Below are positions 29,601-42,000 of a stretch of 64,000 bases of DNA, piece after piece. Location: IMG/VR virus record IMGVR_UViG_3300009505_000013, positions 1 to 64,000 of that record; one strand, written 5' to 3'. Numbering within the stretch: the first letter of the stretch is position 1; every line of letters begins with the position of its first letter. The translations under genes and the position numbers were made by a program. The notes below the pieces were generated by a model, which was given only the letters and a program-made list of their open reading frames with translations, ran no database searches and was not told where the DNA came from. This DNA comes from a virus.

Positions 29601-30021
29601 GAGTAATACTCAATCTTTTAGTTATAAAGATGAAACAAATTTAACAGCAGGGTTTTCTCCAGGAGAAATAGTTTTTCAAGATTTGGGAGATGGAACAATA
29701 AGTATTAGTGGATATACTAATGTATATAATCCTAATTCTACTGATGTAAGTATGCAGTATACAAGACAACCTATGAATGCTGCTATACTAAAAAAAGGTA
29801 ATATAAATTATGCAGCTGATTTAAATAGTAGATTTATAAAGTTACAACAAAACTTTAAAGAACTTGATAGATTAAATAATTTAGCCATTTATCAGGTAAG
29901 AGCAAAACAATTATCTGAAACAAAGTTTATTGAAGATTATATGTTAAATAACCCTGGTTCTACTACTGAACAAGCAAAAGATATGTATAATCAAGCTAAG
30001 AATTATAAACCACAACAATAA
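26698..30021 (+). CDS. Large helical virion cargo protein, 1107 aa
   Basis: The opening (MANYIKGEKNYYPDIKPFTPDYKFLSAALDARENKYNAGW) is a type I recall at the start of internal virion proteins in Bacteroidota phages. The rest is largely helical, Asn/Gln/Glu-rich and without signal peptide, long hydrophobic segment or recognised catalytic motif; a short Ca-loop-like DAGADGVMGTPDDRV lies near residue 200. It lacks the Gly-Gly motifs of its three upstream neighbours. Probably a structural ejection protein lining the tunnel or cargo mass; the function is inferred from position between other cargo genes. The gap to the next gene is 9 nt. Confidence 0.7.
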   Translation: MANYIKGEKNYYPDIKPFTPDYKFLSAALDARENKYNAGWQATNDLYSRVYSDLSHSDNKEFQQQFIENLAPELSRISGLDLSLQTNVDAAKSVFAPFFEDEAVVKDIVYTSTYKKELQRANQFADSPDPRVRELYNPVGIKNMQYRMQEFQEADRNQLINMPLPKYVEDADLTQYAQEYLRGLGLEGKGFTQKKDHFTMDAGADGVMGTPDDRVVNRWIITDTNGKLIEGDAYRRVMTDLTDDPRVQEFYKAKAYVASMDFATQGVQDGSIKTITEGLTMWSDAEVKRLALANSERYNSLDNEIQRIVQQTTNWGNFGKLNGLTPAEQNLVGQSLSEAEQLRVNLSNLLKVNEFANTPDKDDQALINKAYSLNSNYNISQDLQSAAYNYSRENAETVVRENKYVINEDLHKFNLQEIAAKYNADKLLKDQQAGIDANLEILKSQLDGAKNLESLTEQAQSGAVIDYSDPRANLNVIVDGQVANNADPYDTNAEMIATDGQNILTEKARLLGQMLKARYPDQQTFTVTLDGEMLNLSPSAITDRLLKKKPIIDGTKVTEDPNALKYETDILRMYEEQSKWFANKDAVIAQHTPAFVKPGSQYDVMYKLLFGNDPNNPEALGLNLREDIYLQRIEKYDNELYNKAKAAEMKMMDGKTTWKREMIEANYPKPYTEKDGIKRFMTFSEYQKLFKDQALSGKIKNFDVSGIGGDQNAGADREDWSKIQKTGSRKTGTYNERVIVDEAAIAGKSKALWTAYAEEINSSYETIGGNSYLSLTAGYNPNSPWGNIGFVPTMSATGSVKPEAGSAMDKVLGTALNQLASSTADPETRVSFLPAPTDIKDFNNFNIEAGVDLSEDENIIAKKIFSSLQNRATKGEFTMTYYPNLGATKIDDETRSPMGGYKIHNFSTAFKNEIKKIYKDDSEAFSDWTKVMNQGVLMVFDRSGNKDINPNNLNIIQGSSYIEQMMNLSNTQSFSYKDETNLTAGFSPGEIVFQDLGDGTISISGYTNVYNPNSTDVSMQYTRQPMNAAILKKGNINYAADLNSRFIKLQQNFKELDRLNNLAIYQVRAKQLSETKFIEDYMLNNPGSTTEQAKDMYNQAKNYKPQQ

Positions 30022-30030
30022 CTAAAGTTT

Positions 30031-33000
30031 ATGGCAGACGAGAATATAAAAATGCCTCAGCCTGATTATGATCTTCAACAGAGAATAGCACAGGACGCAG
30101 TAGATGTAAATCCAATAGATACATCATTGCCTTATCAGAGCATAGAAGATTTAATTCCTGACATGCGTAATGAAGTAAGTGATGAGTATGATAAGAGTAT
30201 ATCTATGTATAAAGGTCTTATGGATAATATATCACCAGCTACATTAGCTAACATATCAGCCGGTGCTAATTCTTCTGTTATAAATGCTGCCCCTTCTATT
30301 CCTACAGAATTAGGATCTACATCTGCCTTTGATGAAATTTGGCAAACACCTTTAGAAACAACTGTTGAACTTCCCAATCCTATTTGGGCAAATGCTAAGT
30401 CAATTAATTTTGACAAGTACTACCCTACAGATATATTTAGTGATATAGGATTTACCCCATATGCAGATATGGATAAAGTCTATAATCAAAATGAGACAAG
30501 CGGTGATTTCTTAACTAGATTTACACCTAATTTTTTCAGCCTGTTTAGAAGTGGTAGATTTGCAAATTACAGATCATTAAGTGATTTGTTTGATGGTGAA
30601 GGATATACAACTGCTCCAGATCTTGAGGGTGCAGTTACTATGGAAGAAGCAATGAGATTGGGTGGTAGTACTACAGGTAGTGTAGGTGGTTTTTTTGCAA
30701 ACACTGCTTTGAATTGGGCTTATTCTGCAGGTATAGTTTATCAGATTGCAGTAGAAGAAGTAATTGCTGCAGGTCTTGCAGCTGCAGGAGCTGCACCAAC
30801 AGGGGGTGGTTCATTAGCAGCATTTGGTGCTTTAACTTTAAAGAATTTAGCTACACTTACAAGAATACCTAAGACAATAGCAAATGGTTTTAAAGCTTCT
30901 TATAATCTAGTAAAAAACTTTGATAATATAGCTTATGCTAAAAAGTTTTATGATTTTGCCAAAAGTGGTAAATCTTTAAGAAGTATTGGCCGTGGAGGAC
31001 TTCATCTCTTAACTCCTGAGCTGGCTCATACAATAAAAAATTGGAAGACTACGGGTAATACTTTTCAGAATGCTTATAATATAGGAAAGAATACAGAAGT
31101 ATTTGGTGCATTTTATAGAGATATGAGAATGTATAATGCTGCATTAGCTGAATCTAAAATGGAAGCGGGACTAGTTTATAATACTGTTTTAAATAATGGT
31201 ATGAGATATGCTAACTTTAATTCTGATGGTAACGGTGTGTCTCCAGAAGAAATGAAAGAAATTCAATTGGCTTCATCTGAAGCATCTTGGAAAACGCTAG
31301 CACCTAATTTTGCAATAATAGCAGCATCAAACAGGGTTGTGTTTAAGAATGTATTTGGAAGTTGGGCAAAAAAATTAAATCAAGGAACAACTACTCAGTT
31401 AAATAGAATGTTAAGAGTTGGCCCTGGTCAATATGCAAAGAAAAGCAAATACATGCTTAAGTCTATTCCACAAGAAATTAAGGCAGGATTTAAATTAGGT
31501 TCTTGGAAAGGTGCTGCAAAAGCTACAGGAGGCATGATGTTTAGATATGGTGCTAGTGGTCTTGTTGAGGGTACACAAGAAGTATCTCAAGAAGCAATAT
31601 CAGCTGCAGTAGGAGGATACTATAGTGCAGCATTAAGAGAAACTACACAGGGAGGTGCTCTTACTATGTCTGGATTCTATGGTGCTGCTGGTAAAGAAAT
31701 ATTTACTAAGCAAGGATTAGAAACATTTGCATCTGGATTTTTAATTGGTGGTATGATGGGACCATATCAACAAGTCTTGTTTACAGGAGTACCTTCTATT
31801 TTTAGTACTGCACGTGCTAAAGTTTCTAATAGCAAATATTTTGATCCAAGCGGTGATAAACAAGTTGTTGATTATGCTAAACAACAAAGAGAAAAGGAAG
31901 AATCTGTAATTGATGATGTAATATCTCAAGCTAATCAGATGGGCACACAGTTGGGGGAACTTGATTTACTATTAGACCCTGCTAAAATGAGTGCTGCATT
32001 GCAGGACCAAGAAGCAGGTATGGCAAACTTATCTATTGCTTTAAATGATAAGTATGATTATATGAATGGTAGAAACTTTTCACGTTTTTATAATTTATAC
32101 GGTAAGTATAAAAAGGGTACCATGGGTTTATATAGAGATATGGTTACTGATTTTTCTAAAATGTCTGATACTGAACTAGCTGAAGCATTTGACATAAAAG
32201 ATTTTGGTAGAAGTCCAGAAAAGTTAAGAGAAGAATTTATAGCTGAGTTAGGTAGGATAAATGAATTTGGTGAAAGGATAGCATCAAAGTCAACAGATGA
32301 AATGTTTGAACAAAAGAAAATTGATGTATCAGAGTATGATGAGTCAAGTAAAGGGTATAGAGATGCTATGTTTCATAACAGAGCTGTTGATCAAGCAAAG
32401 ATGTTATATATATTTTCTAAAGAATCATTTATAGATGCAGTAAAAAGACAAGCTGATATAGAACAGTCCTTTGAGAATGAGCCTATTTTTACAAAGCAAA
32501 AGTATGGAGATGTAAGAGTTCTTGTTAATGCAGAAAGCATTGATACAGAAATAAAAATGCTTACCAGAGAAATTAAAGCTAAAGAAGATGCTGGTACACC
32601 AGCCTCTGAACTTAAGAAAGATAAAAGAAAGTTAAAAGATTTAAAAAGATATTATGCTGTTTTAACTGACCCTAAAAATCTAACTAAGAAAGGTTTCTTT
32701 AATAGAGCAAAAACAAAAACAATAAAGAGTGCTTTACAAACTTATTTAAATGGTATTGCAGGTGATAAGTCTGATTATGTTAATCCAGAAGTAGTTGATA
32801 CTTTATTACAAAAATTAATTGATCATCAGGCACTACAAGAAGATGCTTTTGCATTTTCTCAAACAGTTAACATTATGGCAAACCCAGAAGTTACTGCTGA
32901 GATTGTTCAAAGAAATGTAGAGTACTTTGAATATTTATTTAAGAATAGAAAAGAAATATATAGACATCAAACAGAACAATACTTAGAGGCAGATAAAAAA

Positions 33001-36000
33001 AATAAGTTAATAAATGCCATAGCTCAGTATGATGTTTACATGAAGCCTGAACTAATTAGAGATTTTTTATCTGGTGAAATAGGCGTTGAGGGTTTATATG
33101 AAGGTTTAAATAGAGGTGAGTTTAGTATTGATGGTAGAGCTCTTGGTGGTGCTATACAGTTAAATGAAGATCAAGAAATACAGAAAAAGATAATTGCTGA
33201 AATATTAAATTATAAACTCTTAACAGAAAGAGAACAAGATGTTAGAGACCTTAAATCTAATGAAAGCACTCAGCAACAAATAGATGTTGAAGAAACTTTA
33301 CAGGATGCAGGCATAGATGATATACAAATAGGAGATACTACAAGATCACCTATGTTAAAGAATATACTTGAAACAGAGTACCGTAAATATAAAGAATCTG
33401 CATTTACTAAAGATGCAAAAGAATTTGCAGATTGGAGAGTTTCTGATGATGGTAAAAGAATTAAAACCGCATATGATGCATTAAAAAGAGTATGGGGTAA
33501 AGGATATGATATTTTTGTAACAGAAAATGGTCAACAAGTATCACGTAGAAGAGTACCAACTCAGAAAGATTTAAATACAGAAAAAGGATTTCAAGATTAT
33601 TTAAATAGTAAAGTAGCATTAGAAGATCCAACAGTTGTAGATATACTTAATGCATTAGACCTAACAATGGATATATTTACTACTGAAAATAGTCAAACTG
33701 TATCTAGATCAAAACCTCCTGTAGCAGAAGGTGTAATGTTTGACATTACAGAAGTAGTAACTGATGGTGGGTCATTTTATAAGATTATAGATAAACAAGG
33801 AGGTAGCTTATCACAAGTTCAGTTAGATATTATATCAACAGATATAAGAGAGACAGGTACTTTTACAGATCTATCTAAAGCTAAAAGATTATTGGATATA
33901 CTTGATAGAGAAATATCTGATGGTTCTACGTTTATGTTTGATGGACAAGCTGTGTCAAAAGGCATGTCTATATATGATAAAAACACAGGTGAAGAATTTA
34001 GAATAAATAGTACAGCTAATAAGGGAGGTATGATTAGTATTGTTCCTTCTGAGTTTTATACTAATGACTATAAGACAAGATACAACAATAGTAAACCTGT
34101 AAGTGAATTAGATTTCTTTGTTAATTATGAATTAGAAAAATTATCTTTTGATACTTTGCCAACTAATACATACAAGTTATACTCTGATAGAGTAACCAAA
34201 GCATACACTCCTTTATCACCAGAAGCTTATAAGTTTCTTCTTAATTCATTGACACCTGCTGATTTCCAAAATTTAATTGTGGACATTCAAGAGAATGAAA
34301 TGATAAATGAGCCTATAAAGGATAATAGATTTTATGGTAATGATGAAAGTAAGGCTAACCCATATATTAAAAAACAAAGAGAGAGATATACTATTGCTCT
34401 TAAGTTAAGTAAAGATCAGACTGTAGATTTTAATAAAATGCTAACAGACAACAAGCTACCTATAATAGAAGGCAGGCTTGTAAATGAAAGGGGTGAAGGT
34501 ACTATTGCTTTCTTACCTAATGATTCTTTATATTTTGTTGATGCTAAAGGTAAGGTTGTTGTTCCATCAGCTATGACAACTGATTTTGCTAAAAACATAA
34601 TTATACCTTCAAGCAACAATCAAGGTATGCAATCTGCATTAGATCAAGTTAGTAATGATTATGATACACAGGCAGTTCTAGTTTCATTTGCTAATGATAT
34701 GATATCTAAGGATCAGACTGTAGGTACTTTATCAGAAGGGTTAAAGATAACAAGAAGTGATGGTATACCTGCTTATAAAAAAGGAACTAACCCAGAAATT
34801 TCATTAAGTCAATTATCTCAAAGTACTACTACAGATGGTGCTATAATTATCTATGATATAAAAAGAGATTCTGCTGGTAATATGGTAGGTGATGAACCTA
34901 CAATTATATCTAATTTAAAATCTGATGCTAAAACTGAATTGGCAGATAGAATAGAAAATAATCTTAAAGATGCAGGTCTTTGGAATAAAATGATAAGCGG
35001 TGATAAGACTGGTCCAAATGGAGGTTATACTGATAGATATATAATGCCTATTGAACAGCCTAACGGATTAATGACATTAGCAACTGCAAAAGCAATTAGA
35101 GTAGAAGAAGATACTGTAATTAAAATGTTTAATGATTTATTGCAGCAAGCAAGTGTTGCTAATAAAGATAACATGACTACTAAGAATGGTAAGAAAGTTA
35201 TTAAAGACAAAGGTTTTAATGATGAGTTTAAATTACAATTTATTAAAGATTATGGTGAGTTCTTTATTAGTGGGCCAAAAGGAGTAAATGTAACTATAGA
35301 TGTTGCACCTGATGGGGCATTAAGAGCAGATCTATTTAATAAGTATACAGGTAAAAAAGGCAAAGTATATTATAATGCAGCTGATCAACAAAAGCAAGGA
35401 ACTACAATACAGCATTTGGAAAGATTTTCTGAAAAGATTATTAGTGATCCAAAAGGAAATGAGGTTGGTGTAGAGACTTTAAGTATCAACAACTTTAGAA
35501 AGTCAATACCATTAGATGCTTCTATAGACATGTTAATGCAAGACTTAGTTACCAAGCTAGGTCCAGAAATTAGAACAGGTCAGTTTATTAATGTTGAGGC
35601 AAGTGCTAGTGCTATCCAAGCTACAAAAGATAAAGGTATATTCTTAGCTAGACCTAGAACAGAACTTGAGCCAGATAAATTAAAAAGAGTAGAAGATACT
35701 GAAGAAAGAAGAGAGGATCCTGCTAGAGCAAGAGCTAGAGCAATTACTAATCTTGGTGATAAGATAAGTCAAGAAAATGTTGAAAAAGCATTTGACAAGT
35801 CTGAAGATGATACTATATCTAGTGAAGCATTTTTAGAATTTACTAATAATGGTGTAGTAGAAATTAAAGTAATACAATCTATTGCTGATAAAATTAAAAC
35901 AGGTCAACAACTTTCACAAAGAGAGAGGGCAATACGTCAAGCCAAGAGTCAAGAGATTGAAGATATATTAAAAGTTACAGTTACTAAAGATCAAAAAAAT

Positions 36001-39000
36001 GATATTGACCTTACTCTAATTGCACAAACTCCTATAGATGCAATAAATAATCAGATAGCTGAAAGAGAATTAGAGATATCTGAACAAGTAGGTGAAAAGA
36101 AAAAGGTAAGAGCATTAAGAAAAGATAAAATATATCAAGACTTATTAAAGCAAAGAGAGGACCTGATTGGTCCAGCTAATAAAATTTTATCTCCTAGGTT
36201 ATCCAAAAGAGATGTAGAAGACATCAATATATTTACTGAGTGGGCTAAAACAAACTTGCCTTCATTTATTAATATAGCTGATATTGAATCACTAGGTAAT
36301 AATATGAAAGCTGGTGGAGTTAGAGTTGGAGCATTTGCTTTAGATCTATCTTCTGTAAGTGGGGGGTTAAGAGCAAGTGGTACATTATATACTGGAGCAT
36401 CTAATCCTTTTAGATATCATGAAGCTTTTCATGGTGTATATAGGATGCTACTTACACCACAAGAACAAAAAAGTTTATTGTCTTTTGCTAAAAAACAAAA
36501 GAGAGAATCACTTAGGTCAGAAGGCAAATCAATTTCAACTGAACTAAAAAAGTTCAGAAACTCTGCAGACACTTATGCTAATATGTCTGATATAGAATTA
36601 GAAAACAGATACTATGAAGAGTACATGGCGGATCAGTTTGAAATATTTAAAACTAATCCTAAAGAAACAAAAATAGATGCAGAAGTTAAATCATTCTTTA
36701 CAAGAATAATAGAATGGTTTAAATCATTATTTAGTACATACAATAAAAATAAACTGCAAACATTGTTTGAGAATATTGATTCTGCCAAATATGCACAAGC
36801 ATCAGTAGTTGCTAATGATTTTACATTAGACCCAAGCCCACAAGTAATTATAGCTAATGCTATATTACCATACGAAGGTTTGCAAGTTAATGGTAGTAAA
36901 GGTTATTTATATCTAGATAGTAACATTGCTAATAATTTAATTAGTAGTATGGCTGCTAGTTATGTTAGTAGAAAAACTGAAAACATAGATCCAGAAATAA
37001 GTAATGCAGATATATTTGAAGATGTACTAGAAGATTTTGCTTGGTTATATAACGTAACAAACCCAATTAATAGTAAGTATAATTCTTCTCAAGAAGCTTC
37101 TAATATAGCGGCCATTGAGCAACTTGAAAGAATACATGATGCACTTACATTTAATGCATCAGAAAAGATTGAAGATAGCCCAGTATACAAATCTGTATTT
37201 GAAGTTTTACAACTTATAGATGTACAACAACAAATCATTGATAACAATATTGATGAGTATGAAAACAATGAAGGATTAAGAAATGTAACTCAGTTTGGTA
37301 AAGAAGCATATATGAGTGGAGGGCTGGCATCTTTACCAACATATATAAGACAATACCTTTCTACTATAACAATGCCATATACAGATGCATTTGGTAATGA
37401 GCAATTAGAAAGTGGTGAAAAATTAGTTATACCAATAAACTCTTTTAAAACTTACAATGGTATAATCAAATCTGTTAAGAATGAGACAGATCCTCTAAAG
37501 ATATTACAACGCATGTATACATTTAGTGGTAATAACCCTAATACTAAAGCTGCAGTAGAAAGCATATTTAATGATATAGGAATAAATTATCATGATGTAT
37601 CTGAGATATCTGATATACAACTGCCTCAGGAAATCAAAAATCCTTTGTTGTTTAATCAAATTACAAAAGGATTTACTAACTATAAAGTAAATTGGATATT
37701 CTTACAACAAGACAATACCAATGAAGTAATATCTTTTTCAGCGGCTGAGAGAGATGACACACATACTCAAAATGAACTATGGGGTCAAGCTTATACAACT
37801 AAGTCTTTAGATTGGAAAATAAATAAAGAAAAGAAAAAAGCTGCTACAAGATCAGTTAATGCTATTTATGATGAGTTAATTCAACCAGAAGGGTATGAGG
37901 ATGTTCCTTTAGATAACATATCTAAAAAATTAGCACAAGATTTATTTGAAGGTGTGGGCATTAAGTTAAGTCCGTTGTATGTTAAGTATAGTATATTGTC
38001 TGCCTCAAATCAAACAGAAACTAGCAATCAAGAATCTATACTTCAATTCAATAATGAAGTAAAGCCTATTCTAGCAGCCGATATGTTTTGGCTACAAGAT
38101 ATTATTAAAGAGAATGGAGATTTATTTAATTCAGAAAATGAAGGGGCAATTTCAAGATTAAAAAAATTAGCTGTTAATAATGCATTGCTTGATGAGACAG
38201 TTGGTTTGTCAGTATTTAGAAATGTAAATGGTGATTTAGTCAATGCACATCAGAAGCCTACATTTCATTTAGAAAAAGTTTATAATTTAAATAAAGAGGC
38301 TGAGATAAATAGATTAGAATCAGATAAATTTTTAGAAAATAATTATCTATTAAATAGTGAAGAATTCTTAAGCATGTCAGAAGCTAACCAGCTACAAATT
38401 TTAAGGTTATCTGGTTTAAAAGAAGTTAAGACATTAGATAGAAGTGCTAATCTAGATTCATATCAAGATGGTGTTATAGGTACAACAGAGTATGGCAGTT
38501 TTACACCTAAACAACTTACTACATCTATTATAAACAATTACTTGTTTGATTATAACTCTAGGAATAACACTTTAAAAACTAAAATGGATTCTGCTGCAGT
38601 AGCACCAATCTTAATTAGGATAATGGAATCTTCTAATACAAATGATCAAGTATTATTACCTGTTGTAAAAGCAGTAGATGAAGGGTTAAGAATATCTCCT
38701 GACTACTTAGGTCATGTATCTGATTTTATAGAAAATGAGTATAATAGAATTGTCAGAGAAAATAGTGAGGAAGGAAATTTACCTTTTCAAGAAATTACTA
38801 CTAAGACAGGTGATGTAATACAGATCCCAAAAGCAATAGAAGGTTACAATGTTCCAGATCAGGATGGTTTGATGAGAATGAATCTTATGTTTAATGCAAA
38901 AGATTTAATCTCTCAAGAGCTAAAAGATTCACTAGAGATATCTGCTACACAAGAAAACCCACCTTCTTTTGATAAGGCAGTTAAAGAAGCTTTAGGTAGT

Positions 39001-42000
39001 CAGAGTATAAACACAATAATAGAAACCCAGCTTGATAAAAAGTTTGAATCTTTTATGGAGATGGTAAACACTTTAGAAGTAGATAGTAAAATATCTAGAC
39101 TTTTAGAGAAAGGTTTATTAGATGGAGTTGAAGGAGCTGTAGCACAACAAAATGCAAGAGCAGCATCTAGAAAACTTAACTTAACAGATAATAAAACTCA
39201 TAACTTAAAACAAATATTTTTAAATGATTATTTAAATACTAAGTCATTAAATGAATTATTATTAGGTGATCAAGCTGTAATACTTGAAGATTCTATAAAG
39301 CAAATTAAAAGAGCTAAAGGACAGAATGCTGCTGGAGATAGTATATATTCTCCTGTATCTAATCCTGAATTTGGTGTATTTGAAAGTACTGAAAATATAA
39401 ATGCTATAATTTTAAATGAGCCAACAATATTTTCTGAGTTTAATGGTGAATCAATAGATAATGCAGATGCACAAGTATTTACAACAGTTAAGTTTCATAG
39501 ACATGCACAATCATCACTAGGAAATTTAACAAAAGCTGGAGCACTAGCATTGGACAAAATTGAGGATGGCACACCTCTTACTGCAGAAGATTTATATGGA
39601 CCTCAAGGTTTAGCTAAAACTAATCAAATGTTAAACTCTAAGAAGTATGTTTACTTTGATGGTAAGACTTATATAAAGTTTTCTGCTATTGCTTTAACGG
39701 AAGATCTTACAAAAAATAATCCTGATCTGAATAGGTTAAGATTAAACATGGAAGCAATGGAAAGAAACTTAGGTGATATTACTTTTGCCGGACCAAAGAG
39801 TGCTTTTAAAATGTTAAAGACTAATGTGCAATCATTTGGAAATGATATAATAGAACCATCAATACAATTAGATGCAAGGTATTTTAGAGAGCAAGTAAAA
39901 ACAAAAACCAATAAAGATATAATAACTGAGCAATCTCAGATAAAAGCTTTGGCTACATCTGAACAAATAGATAGCACACCTGTACAAATAAAAGGAATGC
40001 CTAATGTTAAAGATATTGGTGATGTAAGAAGGTTGTATAATAAAACGTTAAGTAAAAGAATTGCACTAAAGTTTAAAGACAAAAGAAATCTTATATATAC
40101 TTTTGAAGGTTTAATGTCTGAGTTTTCATTAGGCAAGCAAAAAAATACTATTACACCCAATCTACAAGTCTTTTTAAAGTATGCAATAAACTCATTAAAA
40201 GCATCTAAAGCTAGCACGAATCTTATGGAGTTTTTTACTGTTGATCCTACAACTGGTGAAGTAAAATACAATATAAACAATCCTATTAGTATTGCTAAGG
40301 CTGAACAGTTATTTATGAGTTACTTTAGTCAAGGTGTATTTCAAGAGAAGATACCTGGTCACGGTTTAGCTTTAGTATCAGACAAAGGTTTTACTGTACT
40401 TAGACGTGTCTTTAGTATGGAGGATAACGGCAGGTTAGGTAGAAATGAAGTTATAAGAGGTGGTGTACCAGAAGGTGAAACTGTTTTAAATCTTGAAGTA
40501 AATAACTTAGGTGCTGACTTTAAGTTTCCATCTAATGGAAAAGGAATTTTAGTAAGAGATAGATTAAGGTATCAACTAGCTGAGTATGATCAGAATGGAA
40601 AACGCACTGGACAATATTATAGTGAAGGAGTTTTTGCTGCACATAGTGCTGATATATATAATCAATTACAAAGAAAACCTAATGTTGCTATACCAGATTC
40701 TATAGGTAAAATGTTTGCTGTACGTATACCTTCACAAGATAATCATTCTTCTATGAATGTAAAGCTTGTAGATTTTATGCCTGCATACTATGGGTCTTCT
40801 GCAATGTTTGCCTCTGAACTTGTTCAGATATCAGGAGCAGATTTTGATATAGATACAGCATATGTGCAAATAAAAGAATCTTATTATGATAAGAATGATA
40901 ATACTTTTTATGCTTATGGTAAGACGCCAGGTAGAGAATATACAGATTATGTAAGATATATAAATCAAGCTGTAAATAAGGATACAATATATTCACAGGC
41001 TGCTGCTTCTTTTACTGATCAAGGAAGTAAGTTAGAAGATTCATTTACTGATGCAGAGCTTATAGATTCTGATTTTTCAGATAGAGCAATAAAGGCTGCC
41101 TCAAGGTTAGGACTTCCAATTACAAGATCACAGTATAACGATTATGTAAAGAAAAATGATGAGCCATATCAAGCACCTTTAAACAATGATGTTTTAGATT
41201 ATAAGTATGCGTTAATGGGTAATGAGGCTGTAAAAGAGATATCAGTTACACCAGCTTCTTTGACTGCTATAGAAGAAGCTTATGAAGAATTAAAGAAGGT
41301 TGCACCAGATTATGTTGCTAGATTAGATAATGAAAATATTGATGTTGATAGTATTACAGGTAAGATAGTATCTTTTGAAGTAAACAAAGGAGCTGCTATT
41401 GGTAAAGCTGTATCACCAAACCTATACTTAAGTTTATTAGGTGAGTATAAAATTAATGTAGGAGGCTCAATTGTTAAAACAAAAGGAGGATACATACAGA
41501 GCAGCTTAGCATTTAATTTAAGAGGGCAAACATATGATAGTTTTGGTACAAAGCTAAACACTTATGGCAAAAGAATTCAAGATGAGATATCTTCTATAAT
41601 AACAATGCTTACAGATAACTCAAAAGAAAACTATGTTGCTAAATTAGGAATGCATCCATCAGCAGTTGGTCTTGCAGTAAATGCAGTTTCCTTAGGTGTA
41701 CCTTTAACTGATGCTGTTTTATTACTGAATGGTAAATTAGTTAGGGACTTATTTGCTGAAGCTAATAACAAAGTAGATAAGTTTGATGCAAGCTTTACAT
41801 CATTAGTAAAACAACAACTTAAAGGTTTAAAGAAAGTTAACGCTGGTCCACAGGTTGGATTAGAAACAATAGAAAAAGCTGTAAGAGGAGAAGAACTTAC
41901 TAAACAAGAACAAAAATCTATATTGCTTGTTATAAACAATTTAAATTCTATATCAAGTTTTACTGGTAAAATGGCTTCTATAACTTCTATGTCTGGCCGT